64,000 bases of DNA from Toxoplasma gondii ME49 (lineage: Eukaryota; Apicomplexa; Conoidasida; Eucoccidiorida; Sarcocystidae). The notes beneath the pieces were generated by a model, which worked only from the letters and a program-made list of their open reading frames with translations, had not been told where the DNA came from and ran no database searches. Below, piece by piece: positions 10,676 through 23,600 of this stretch (the stretch's first letter is position 1; every line of letters starts with the position of its first letter). The stretch lies in assembly GCF_000006565.2 (NCBI RefSeq), contig NC_031475.1:4573601-4637600 (forward strand), given 5' to 3'. A program made the position numbers and the translations under genes.

Positions 10676-13600
10676 ATGTGCCCACCCGTTCTATCCGATT
10701 CAAAGAAACAGTTCGCCCATCCCACAGATTTCGTTGTGCATCAAACTGCAGACACCCTAGATTCACCGCCATTTCCTCCCTGCGTCGCTTCTTTCACAGG
10801 GAATTGGGTTTTTCTATCCGGACTGCGTTCATGCTGTAGACGCGGCGCCAGGCTCCTTGTGAATGAGCCGTGACGGATGCTCCGATTCTTCTTTTTAGCA
10901 AGCCCTATTGTACCGACTCCATCTGCCACTTTTTAAGGAAGCGTCTCGCCGCGGTGGGGAGGGGTTTGTGGAATTGCTGGACTGCGGTTTACGAGCGCTT
11001 TTGTCTCACACAGAGGCGAGAATGTAGCTTAGGCGAGGACTGGGAGCGTTTGCTGCTTGGCTAGAATTGAGGAAGACCTAAATGCTAGCACTGCGGCTGC
11101 CCCGTATCCCTCGTGCAGTGCCACTTCGTGGAACGGCGCACATTTGGGCGCGGTCGCTTTTACAAAATATGTTGGTGGAGCGTAAAAATACGCGAAGAAA
11201 TCCACATGGTACTGTTTTACCATCGCCGTAAACAAAACATTTTGACACGTGATAAGCGCGCGTCAGTCTTGACTGTACCTCCGCTGCCCTCCACACGCAC
11301 GTGCACGGAAAGCATTTTCGTCATCAAATCGTAGGCTGTGCGCATGTAGAAAATTCTGTTTTTACAGCTGGCGTGACTAAACAAGTTTGTTGCACCCTCG
11401 TGTGTCTTCCAGGGCCACCACAAGAGGGGGAGCTTCGGTCGCAATGGTCAGATTCAGTGTTCGCCGACGATCAGTTGTGCACCGCTGGCGCAAAGGATAG
11501 AACAGCAAATTGTTTTTATCGTGTTGCTTCGTCTCTTTTGTGCGCACACCGCGCGAATTGTTCGATTACGCGGGATCGACTCACTGAAACACGTTTTCCG
11601 CCGTTCCTCGGAGTATTTGCAAAGATGTGTTTTTGCCAGCCTAATGCTTTGCTGTGAGGAATCGACAGAAGCCAGACCAGGTTGATGACGCATCACCCTT
11701 AGTCGCATTGCGCGACTCCCAGGTTGTCCTGCGATGGGTGAAGTGGTGATATATCTGTAAGAACGACATACATCCCCGGGATGAAAGCTGGTTCAACTGG
11801 CCGTTTTTCTTGCGTGCGAAGCATTCCGTGCGCACTGCTGCGTGTCGCCTGGCCAGCCAGTCGAATTCTCGCAGTGCCCACTCCTCAGATTACCATTTGT
11901 CCAGGATACATAGATCATATTCTAGACAGCTGGGGATGTACACGTCTTTACTATGAGCCACGATTGGCGAATGCTTGTCTCAATCAGCAGCTCCACCAAT
12001 GCGGATATTGGGTCCGCTGGTCACTTTTTGTCTTGTACGTGAGTCCACATTTACCGACAGCACATCGCATTATCTCTTTTCCACCATGCACACGAGGCAG
12101 TTTCTTGCGGCATAGAAGAAAGGTTTCGCAATGCTGGCGTGGGGCTCTCAGCGAGTCGATCGCAGTTGTCAAGCGGTGCCGTGATCCCTTCTGCTACAGC
12201 CACTTGCTCACTCCCTGCAACATAACCACCTTGCTGTTTCACTTGTTCCATCAGTTCTCGCTACCTACAGCGTTCACCAGTAACAGTAGTTTTTTGTAGC
12301 CCTTGTATTTTGGGCAGGGTGAATCACTGTAATTGGATTCCTAGAGAAGTAAGGATCATGCTGGTTATGGTTATATATATTAAGCCGGCGAAACAGTGTG
12401 ATAACGGCTTTTCGTGTGACCACAGCAGAGAAGTGCGCTGTGTGGTCGAACGTAGGGATTCGCACTTATTGACTGTGTAGGAGTGAAGAATTTACCTGTC
12501 CCTCAGCTGCTGTAACTCAACCAGCCTACACCTATGTGTTCCTCCGTTCGTTGTCTATGTAAAGAGGATGGATGAGTGTACACATGGTCAGAATCTCTTA
12601 ATATGTTGCCTATCGCCGTCACCTTGAGGGCTTCTGCATCTCTTACTCTACCCGCCCTGCAACGTAGGGCGGTGTTTGGGCTGGTTTCGTTAGCACGGCG
12701 CGGGACTCCTGCTGTCACAGGCAACTCCATAGTCGCTGTTCCGATCGTTATTTTAGGTTGGTTAAATCCTGGATGACCTACAGATGAACAGAAAATTCAA
12801 TGTGAGAGAGAAGCGACAGATACACGCTGAACTGTGTGGTCTGTTTCACAGCGGAGGAATCCTTTGTTTCTTTTCAGAACACCGTTACATTCAGGAGCAT
12901 ACCGTCACATTCGATGATCTTATTGTTTACACTAGAATAGCTTAATTCGAAGAATCAGAAACATTAAACTACCGAAGAAATTGAATATAACTCCAGCGAT
13001 GAGAGCCAGATGATCATGGTTTTTTTATGATTGCTGCACACCACCACCCCACTGGAATGGGTAGGAAGGAGACACCAAACCACCGCCGTAAAACACGGGA
13101 ACAACCTCTAACAGCTCACGCCTCACGTGTATACAAATAGGCCCAGGAAATGCTTTTCGCATGCCTGACCCCACAGGCAAATCATTCTCTCCTTGCGAAC
13201 GCTTTTCATGAAGTCTTCAAGATACAGAGTCGTCAACCAGTTCTCGAATGGGGTTGAGCGAACAGAGGCCCCGCTTTGAATTCGTGAAAACAAGCGGCAC
13301 AAGTTTTGTCGCGGCTGCCTTGACTGAAAAATCTCGATTGTTGAAGGAAGTGGGTCAACTTCCAGCGTCTGTGAAACAACCAGTTTGTCAAAACGGTGCG
13401 TGCTTAATTCAGGCGGGTTTCATCCCGCCGCTTCCCCAAACGTATACAGCTGTCCTCATTGCTTTTTCATCTGCATACGCTGTTTTGTGCATCTTTGTAC
13501 CGTTCATGAACAGTCCATCCAGACCTCTATCTCCACAATTCTGTAGTGAATGCAGAGAAAGGACAGTTCCCAAGTTTAGACCTAACTACTCGAATTGGCT

Positions 13601-14600
13601 ATCGAGTCGCTCGGTGCTGTCGGGCCACAGTGTACAGATTCGTCTCTCGTGCCGGCCATTAATAGCCGGGAACTTGCGAGCCGAACGACAGTGCAGGGTA
13701 AGGGTAGAATTTTTCTGCATCAACGGTCACGCCTGAATCTCCAATCTGTACCCTTTTGAGAAATTGTTTCTTACTCGTTTCTTCCCGACTTTCAACCTGA
13801 AGCATCGACCGCAAATCGAAAAGTGCGAACCACACGACAAGCTTGCATGCAAACAGCTAACGGCAGCCGAGCCAACCCCCAGGAGACATCTGACACTCCC
13901 TAGAGACGGTTTCTCTGAAAAATGTGACGTTTTCTTTTGAAGTGACCGCCGATTTCTTTTCATTTGCCGCGCATGCGTGAGCATAAGCACTGCTTTCGGA
14001 CTCGGTGGACACATACGTGCCTTTGTTTCGCTTCAGTGCGGCCTGTTCCACCGAGCGGACACACACTCACTACATTTGCATTCACTGAAATAACGTCCAA
14101 CTTGCTGTCTCGCGCGGAAAGCCAGTTTACTTCGCTGGAATCGTAAAAAACTCTTCGGATTCAGTGAGGGGCGGTCTTCTAGACATTTAGGTCATCCTTG
14201 GGACTCTTCGAGGCGCCGTCGACGGCACGGCTTCTGTCGACTGCAACCGAATAAAACGCGCATCGACGAACAGCAAAAACACACAAACTGGCAATGCATC
14301 AAGAATGCAGTTCACCCCTTGACTCTGAACTCCATCGAGGCGACGGCGCGGCCAGCCGTACCTTGTCTGCCTCGAGGGTCAAGGGTCTAACGAATGGAAT
14401 GCACCTTTCATTCCCCGAAACTTCCCTGCATGTTCTAGCCGCCTTCAACTGTGTTCCGCCGCGGCTCCGTCGCATGTGAAGCTTTGTTTTACCGCAGTTT
14501 GACTCCAGAGCGTGCATCCGAATGCGAATGACGTGCCTCAATCAACTTTCACGTCTACACACGGACGCCTACATGAAGAGTTCCAGCGCGGCAAACCTGG
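10676..14600. other. Intergenic region between the acyltransferase and the SRA-SET gene
   Basis: About 3.9 kb between two tandem plus-strand genes. It should hold the 3' UTR of the first and the promoter and 5' UTR of the second. Open frames here (for example 11781-12299 plus, 13248-13736 plus) show no conserved motif and no convincing splice partners. A degenerate dispersed repeat copy lies at about 13027-13066. No RNA gene was recognised. Confidence 0.5.
13027..13066 (+). repeat. Copy of a degenerate dispersed repeat
   Basis: This stretch shares the pattern ATGATTGCTG, an ACC/CCACC-rich block and CACTGGA..G.GT with 24168-24225 and, more weakly, 30220-30275. The copies are too diverged to be a recent duplication. 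Found by eye. Confidence 0.35.
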
Positions 14601-17600
14601 ATGGAGCTGTCTGTACAACCCGTGTCGGGACAATGGCCAGCAACGGTTTCTGGTGGACAGGCTGGGAATCTGGAAAATGCACCGAAGTGCCCTAAACATT
14701 GCTGGCCGCCGCTCTCGCTTTTACCTCGACCTCGGTTTTCTCAGCCAGTGCACTATGCTGTGAGGACAAATTCCTCAAGAAATCGGGAAACCCCCGGCCA
14801 CGAATTCACGCTTTGCTACCGCAGCTCCGGCGCTGCATCAAGCGTGAGAAACGCACTCACCAGCACCTGTCGGGCGTGTTTGTACGAGGCTGCATCTCAA
14901 AGAAGAGGACCGGTTTTTGCGCGTAAGGCATTTAAATACTCGGACACAGAGAGCCGAGGGAATGCTTTTCCTGCCTGCGTTGCCGAGAAAACTTGCAGAC
15001 GCTTCTCGCCTTCACGACGCACGGGGGAACAATGCCAGTTTCGTCCAGGAGTCAAAAGACGTCGAGAAGACTCGAAAGAAAACTACAATCGCGTCCTCTC
15101 CGCTGCTCTGAGATCCCTTTACGTCGCTGCCCAACAGTCGCCTTCCCCGTACTCACCGTGGAGGAGGCACCTCCCCAGATTCTCCACTTTCGCTTTCTCT
15201 GGAAGGGGATTTACGCCATTTTTTTGCCACCCCTCTGACGAATCCTCTGCGATTTATTCGCCTCGCCTTCTCTCGTCAAAGAGCTCGGCCACAGCGTGTG
15301 CCTGTTGCCCACCCTTCGTCGAGCCCATTGAGATTCTTGATGACTCCGAGCAAGAGTCGGAAGACGTTGCAGTGCTTATCAGCGACCTAGACAGCGAAGA
15401 AGAGAAGGGAAGACTGCACCAGCTCCAACAATGCTTCAAGGAGCGACGCCGTCGAACGAGGCAGCTGCGCGGGGTGGGGAAGAAACTGAGGGCAGAAAAA
15501 CCGGAGACTGGGGAATCAGGAAAGAGGAAGGCCTCAGATTGTGTTGAGGAAGTCGATGTGAGGCATCTCGACATGGGAACAGGAGTGGAAGACTACGAAG
15601 ACTTCTTTCAACTGAACGCAGACGAAAAGGCTCTGTGGCTTGCCCTCAAATTCATTCACCTTTATCAACGGTAGGGAAGCGACAGTGCATTCTTGCATCT
15701 CTCAGGGCTCTTTCTGCGACTTGTGCTGTCGTGTTCTCCATGGCCGCCTAGAAACCCCTGTCTCTGCCCACCTCGTTGTACATGGATTGGATATCTATCT
15801 GTGTCTATATCTTATTCCAATCATGTACTTGTAAGAACGGATAGAACAATCAAGATAAAAATGCAGAGAACACAGACGTGGAGAGACCCATGGAGAGGTT
15901 CTGCCTGCACCTCTTCGCTGGGTTGTTCAATTACGCTGTCGTTTCTCAGGCAGCTTCAAGGGTGTAGGGACAGTTGAAAGTTCAGGCTTATTGACTTCGT
16001 GGTAACCAGGTGTTGAAGACGTTTCGTAGACAGAGTGCCACTCTCGAAGAGTTGCATTTTTATTCGAAGATTGCTGTCTGTGCCGTCGATAGTCATCACT
16101 AGCATTGAGACACAACGACTGCTCAAATGGTTTGATCAGCACCATCGTCCTAAGAGTGACAAGCTCTGAGAGAACTGGGATAGACGTTGAGGTATACTCA
16201 TAAAGAGGTCAGCTAACAGTGGTGAATTTCGATAACCGACCGATTTTGTATGTCTGCTTGATTCGCTACGCCAAGGACAGGGCGCATCGGGACTACACGC
16301 TGCCAAAGCGTTGCGTGTTAGTCCAACTTGCTGGATGTGGAAATTACATGAGTCGTGCACAGAAAAAGCACGCGTGCATGCACGACACAAGATACAGAAA
16401 AAAGCGATCGGAACGCTAGAGCAATACCTTAAGTATGTGGAGTGCGAAGGCCTCTCTGCAACTGAGGAACCAGAAAGTTGAAGGAATCGCACGTCCTGTG
16501 ATGCAGCGAAGTTGTATTCTCTTGAGACCTCTTTTTCGTTCTTTTTTGCTGTTTGTTTGTCAGTTGCGCAGAGAAAGTCGCAACGCCGGGATCGATGAGC
16601 CGCGCACTTCGTAAAATGAAAGAAATGGTCGAAAATCTCTTCCCTTCCAATGTCATCGGTCCGGGCTCTCTGCGCGTGATGCCTGGCTTCAGGTCCGTCT
16701 CTAAACGCACTCGAACATCCTAGCCGAGCGTCTACGGCACGCGCGTGCTTTCTGTTTTGCCTGTCAAGTTGATTGGAAGCAAGTTATTCAATTTGTTGTG
16801 ACGCGAATGCCAGTGTTAGTTGATGAATTCCAGTGCATCGACAGTGCCTGGCTGCCTTTTCCTTTTGTCGTTCGCTTGCTTACTTGAGATAGATAAATGC
16901 ATCTCCGTTGGGTGACCTTAGATGGCCGTAAATTAGCAGCAAAACGTCAATCCAAGAGGCGCACTTTAGGTCTTCCGCGAACGCTCTTTGAATGACGAGA
17001 GACCGTGTGGTCAAGGATAAACAGGAGAGACAAAGAAGCGTGCCTCGAAGGGAGGCGTTTCTTGTGTGCGGGCGCTTGCGAGAAACATCACGTGAGCCTC
17101 CAGACTTGTGCGTGCATTGTGCTTTTCGCTTGGTGCGAAGAAAGCACACGCCCTCGTGTTTCGCGTCGCGTCCCAGAGCTTGACGATCACGCTTCCACAT
17201 AGACTACACAGTGAAAACGCGTTTGAAGACTCGTCTTAGACACATCTTCGCGGTGTTGGCCTGGGTGTCATCAACACGTTATCACTACCAATAACGATGG
17301 CACTGATTTCATCGTCAAAGCAACACAGAAGAGTCACCAACGCGGCGGCTTCATACGATTCATAACTTGGGAAAATCGTTGTGGGGTATTTGTCGTTGTG
17401 TGTGGCTTCCAGAAAATTGAAGAACTGGTAATTATTCAAAATTAAACTGTATTCTTAAATACAGTGGCCTGTGGAGTTACAAGGTTGCATTGTGTAAGTA
17501 TGGTCATATTATGGTTGTATGGAAAACCTCTGAGATTGCCCGTTTTTATCGCTGGAACTGTCAAGAACGCGCCGATGTGAATACCTTCTGATGCTGCGTC

Positions 17601-20600
17601 ACACTTCTGGTTTCCAGGTGCCTGTACACTGGACAGCTGAGCGCTGTTGGACTGCACTGCTCTTTCAACGATCGAATGTGCATCGGCCATGACGACGAGA
17701 GTTTGCGTAAGAGTTTTTCGAAGAAAATCGTCTCGAAAACTCAGTTAACGTCTTTCGAGTGAGCCGAGTTGGCGGATCTGAAACTCGCGCAAAACCATAC
17801 GAATCGATGCAGATTCCATGTTGGGTTCGGCCTCATGAGCTGACATCGGATGTTCAGTTTTTCGTAGATGGAAACAGGCTCGTAGTTTCTGTTGTTCAAG
17901 AAACCTTAAGCATAACCATATCGCATATGTTGTCACTCTCAGTGCGACGATCGCGATCATCCTAGCATCTGAGATGTTGTTTTCCCTCTCTCTTAAACAC
18001 ATGGAAACTGTACTTAGCAGATCGCAGTCTATTAACCGGTAACACAGGCTGCGAAGGGTAGCGTGGTGCCATCGTCTGTCGCAGCACATATGTGACCGGA
18101 GGTATCTCTGCTGATAGTATTTACTCATAAAATGTGTAATAAATTTCCATTTGTTGAAAAACCAACTTTTGGCTCGTTTTCTTCAGCCACCGTGACTTCA
18201 CTGCTGCTCAACGATGACCGTGTAGAGGACTACAATGACATCATTATTGTGTACGGAGAGGAGAACGACGGGAAAGGTTACGGCGCTTATCCAGGCGTAA
18301 GTTGGTCTTGCGTGTCTCCTCTGTTGTAATTACAAGCATTTCACACTCAACAAAAGTCCTCTTACACTTTTCAGAAGTTCCGTTTTGACGGAAAGAATCG
18401 ACGCTTTCGATTTCTTCGACTTATTGTCTGACCATACTTTACTGGGATAAAACACCCTTGTCAACGCCCATATTTCAAAAACGCCAGTTAAATTACTGAA
18501 CACCAAAATAATAATAGAGTTTTTGTGGAACTCGAAAATAAAACTGGCCCGGGCCATCCATGGGTAGGAAGCTCTGAGCAGCCAGCCAAACAAGGTTCTT
18601 GTTTCCAATTTTCTGTGTCACGCCCGGTTCAACAGATCTCTTCAAAACACGAGTTCCAGGATTTGTTTCTTCTTGCGTTTCTTGAAAGTTGAAGGGGGAA
18701 AATTCATTCTCCAATTAAGAAGCTTTCGCTACGTCCGGAGTATTGAGTGCAGGATTCAAGGATCATTTTTAAAAATTGTTTTTTCCCCTTGGTTTTTGGG
18801 CCGACGAGACCTAAGCACATTGCTTAACCCAGACAACCACCGAATTCAGAACAGATTTTTTGAGTTACGAATACAGAGCCTAACGGTACTCGGCAACATA
18901 CGCTCGTGGAGTTCTTGCGAAATCGCTTTCCGAACCCCCATGATAGACTGGTGCAAAGAAGCTACAGTATCCTCTGGATAAAGAAGTCCACATTAAGGAC
19001 ATAAAACTCGTAGCCTTTCACTTTTTCCTGCCCGACGTTTGCGCTGCAGGATCAAATGCTGTTCATAGGCGGGACGAACACTCGAAACTACTCTCTGTGG
19101 AATGCCTGGAAGCTGGAGTACCCCGTACGCGTGGTTCGAGGCTACAAGTGCAAATCGAAGTACGCTTAAACTCTCAGATCCGTACACGTTTGCTGCAGGG
19201 GAAAACGACACGCCAAAGGGGGTTGTGAGAGGCCACAGACATAGAAGAGACGTCTGACAGCGCCTTGCATGTCCCTGTCTCGTGCTGGGGCATGTAGAAG
19301 ATGCGAGTGCTGCTTCGGTGTTTTGTGTGGATGCGGTTTCCATGTGAACACAGATTTCTCTGACTCTGTGTACTGTGGGGAGACAATGCAGTATATCAGG
19401 GTTTATTCCGGCTCGTTGTACATTCAATGGTAGACACTCGAATTCTTCCTAGGTTCGGCGAAGCATCTCAAACGTGATGGCGTCGTCGGCTGTTCGCAAA
19501 GCTCGCAGTGTTCTTCGTCCTGATGGTCTGAGAGGAAAACCACGAGGATGGACGTTGAAAGGACGAGAAAACTCAACACCAGCCCGTATAGGTAGTAGAA
19601 CATAGTCGGTGAGGCCGTGTGTTTACGGCTGCTTGTCAAAGGACAGAGTGCCGACTAGAAGACTTGTTCTGATTCAGAGTGGAGACATCTCTCTGTTGCT
19701 CGTGTTTTCCAAACACATGAACTGGAGAATGGGTTTCTTTTCTCTTCAGATACGCGCCCAGCTTCGGCTTCCGCTATGACGGCCTCTACCGGGTCGTGGA
19801 AATGCTGGCAGACTCGAACAACTCCCCATGCGCTTTTCATCCTCGATCCCGTTCTCCATTTTCTCCTTCACCTTCTTCGTCTTCTTCGCCGCCTTCTTCT
19901 CCTTCATCGTCTTCTCAACTTTGTTCTTCTCCTTCTTCATCGTTTTCCTCTTTTGTTGCTTCCGGTGCGGGGACGCGTTTCTGTCGGCGCAGTGAAGGCG
20001 AGTTTGAGGAGAGACGCGTTTCTCGGGAGTGGAATTGCACCGAGAAGGCGACTCGAAGAGAGTGTTTGAGGTCCACAAATACCGAAGCCTACACAGACCC
20101 TCAAACTTCAGACGGATGCTCCTCGTTTTCCTCTTCAGTTCTGTCTCCCCTCTCCCACAGGCGCGCTCTCTCAACGCGGAACAGATACGCGCTTCCTGCA
20201 AGAACACGACCTGCTCCTCCGTCTCCTGACTCAGACGCGGATCTGTCTCTGTCACGATCAGCTTCTAGGTCTCGTTCCTTCTCCCTGTGTGCGTCTGAGC
20301 TTCCCGACCGCGGTGGAAGCCAGGCCGTTTCTCTCTCCCACCTGCACTCCAGACTGCCTCGCGGGTGTGACGAGGAACCAAGGAAACAAACAGACTTGGG
20401 CCTGTCCGAGTCGCGGCGGAACTTTTCTCCGACCGAAGGCGAGAAGGCGGGGGATCGAGTCTTCAGAGCTTGTTTTCCATCTCGCGGTCCGTGTCACTAC
20501 ACTCAAGATTCCGCGGAGTTTTCGGTCGTCCGGAGGAGCACCTCCCGTTCGCCTCAGGGAGGAAAACGTCTTCGAAGGCAAAACGTCTTTGCTTCAAATT

Positions 20601-23600
20601 CGATGTCGCACGCTGTGTCGGAGTCTCCGTCTCCACCTCGTGGGGAACGACGAAGCGCGTCTTCTCCGCGCAGCTCTGCCACACAAGGAAAGACTGCTTC
20701 GAGCTGCTCGTTTGCGCTTTCTCCACAGAGTTCGCAGCCGCTAAACGAATGCCGCAGACAGACTTCAGAGTCGCGGAAAAGTCTGGACGTCGAGAGCGAA
20801 GTGGAGGCCAGAGAATATCGGAAACACGCGCTTGGTGAGATGGGAGAGAACAACGGATGTGGCCAGGTCTCTCCAGGCGGGGCGGGGTTTTACGCGAAGA
20901 GAGAACGGCAACACCTCGACGGACGAAGAGTCTTCAAATTCGTTCTCGTGTCTATACACCGGGACACCTACTTGCCTCCGGAATCCAGAGTGCCAAATCG
21001 AGACCTCGCGATCTTCAATCACAAACTTTTTGAGGACGACAAAGGGCTGAAGTGAGAAACGGATGCTTCAGAACGAGAGGAAAATTCGCATGCATGTCAC
21101 GCACATGCCACTTTGACTTTCCAGAGAAAAGAAAGCTTTGGCGCACAGAAACTGCAATCAAAAACCAGACTGCGACCATACACACGTAGTGACTGGGCTG
21201 TGAACGGAGGAACTTCAAAAGACAACCTTTGATAGCACATACGTATCGGTATACGCGTCTCGTGAACGGGGTAGCTGCGACCGCATAAAACTCATATGTG
21301 CTTGTATCTATAGAGAGGTGTAGATACGGAGAGATAGATGAATGAATACAGATCCGGAGAAATAAATGAAAAACCTTTTTGTGCGTTTGGGTCTGCTGTA
21401 ATCAGAAGGTGTATGCTTATGCATGTGTATGTAACAGTCAGATAGGTGTAGACACAAAGTGACTGATGGATAGACAGATAGATGGATAGATAGACGTAGA
21501 CAGATATGTAGATATAGATAGGCATGCATACATATGTATAGATTGATTGATATAGATGCTGGTGGCGACTTGGAAAGCTGGAGTAGCTGGAATGTGGTAA
21601 AGAAGGGACGTACACACTTGTTTTACGTAGGCACTGCGTTTGATCGTTTCCGGTGGCACGGAGGACACTCTGTGTTGTTTCCAGGAAGGTGAAAGCACTT
21701 GCCTATTATCAGTCCCGCGCGCACTACAAGATCCAAGAGCAGCTGCAAGCTTCGTTGCCATCTTCTTTGAGTCGCAGCACGAAAGTCGTTCAGGTGAAGA
21801 GACCGAGTTCCAAAAAATTCTTAAGGTGCAAAGCCATGAGCAACGCAGAGAGAGAAGGCGGATCAAAAATGTAAATGAAGAAAAACGACGATGGGTGTAA
21901 CGGACCTGTAGGAGTAGCAATCCGAGTTGTCATAGCTGCGCAAGACGCAAGGGTATCTCGTTCTAAACGGCAGTCTAAAAGTAATGAATCGAAACCGAAT
22001 TTTATATGAAATCCCATGCTGTCAGATGTGCCACATAATACACTTCCGTTTCAGAGAAATGCTTTTCCCTATATACACAAGTCGACATGCATATATATAT
22101 ATATAAATAAATTTCTATATGCATGCATGTGTATGCTTACATATATGTATATGTGTATACATGCAACCACGAGTTGGTGTGCTTTTGCTGCACTGTTATC
22201 CTTGGCTCGAGGCCTCCGGAGCGCATTCGGGTCTTTGTGTAGAAATGGCACGTGTGAACAGATAAAGCACCCCCCATCGTGGCACACGGTGAAAGTCGCG
22301 TGCTCTTGTTTAGCGAAACCTCCTTGCTTCTCTTGGCCTCAGATATCCGATTTCCAGTTGGGAACGCTCGAAAGGAATTCGAGTGCCTGGTCGGACCAGA
22401 GCATTCGCAGGTCTCCCTGACTGCCTCGCGATCACCGCGTTTCCATTCACTTGAGACGCCGTGGCCAGCTCTGCATGCATGTTCCGGGGAGTTTTTTTTC
22501 GCAGGTGTCGAGCGACTTGCCGTTCCGCTTCGCCGTCGCCATTCCGCCAGTGCTGAAGCTCCCCGGCCAGACTCAGTCCATTTTGTCAAACTTCCTTTGC
22601 ATCATGGCGGCAGCCTACAAGGTGAGGAAGCAGGCGATTCTCAGAATGGGGAGAAGTCCCCAGACAAGAGAACTGGCTCACGACTCTTCCTCGAGAGAAG
22701 GCCGATTCCGGGAACCAGGCGTGGTCTCGACACGAGGCGAGAAACGGGACGAAACCGGTGAAATTCGTGGTTTCCGAAGCAACTCCAGAAAGGATATTTC
22801 GTGGAAACGCAGTCCATCCAGTTTCAACTGGCTCTCGAGTTCATTTCCAAGGCGCTTGCTTGCTGCGATTTTCGTTCTCTCCTCTTTCTCGCCCTGGGTG
22901 ATGGCGGATGCTGTGATACAAACCGACGCCTGGGAAACAGAGAGGTGCAGAACGGATTCACTGGATGACGAGCGAATGCGAAAGGCTCGCCTCTCCGCTT
23001 CCTCGTCACTGCTTTTGATGTCCATTCCTTTTTTGAGTTGCAGTGAAACGCCGTGCAAGAGTTTCACTAAGACTGCATCGCCAGGAAAAGTCCGTTCTGC
23101 TCCCCACATCGTATACATGAGTGGTGCAGACACGAAATAGAGCATCAGACAGCCGAAGAATGGCGTCTCCACGAGCGAGAGACTCTTCCAAAACGCGTTA
23201 GGATCTGCGTCAACTTGCACTGCCAAACGGACATTGCCAGCGTCGACCTGAGGTTTGTAGGCTGCAGAACTGCGGGCCGAGTTCCCTGTGTTGTCGACGT
23301 TCTATTCTCGCAGATTTACACGGAAATCAAGCTCGCGGTGGATCCTGCTGTGTCCGCAACTCCTTCGGGTGCTCTTCTGGCCGTGTGGAAGTATCAAACA
23401 GCTGTCTCGGCCTTCGCCTCTCCACCGCCCCCGCAGGAGTCTTCCTTCTCCGAAGCAAAGCCTTCAGCGAAGTCTCCAATCCAGTCCAGGTTCTTTGCTC
23501 CCTCTTTGACTGCGGTCGCGCCGCCTTGCTGGGCTCTCTGCGGCCTTCTGCCGCTGAAACTGCTGCTCACGCATGTCGAGTTGGAGCTTCGAGAGTTGTC

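Noticed and set aside
17446..17465. Small hairpin (8-base stem, 4-base loop) in an SRA-SET intron
   Set aside because: Short A/T-rich palindromes are expected by chance, and nothing around it suggests an RNA gene or terminator.
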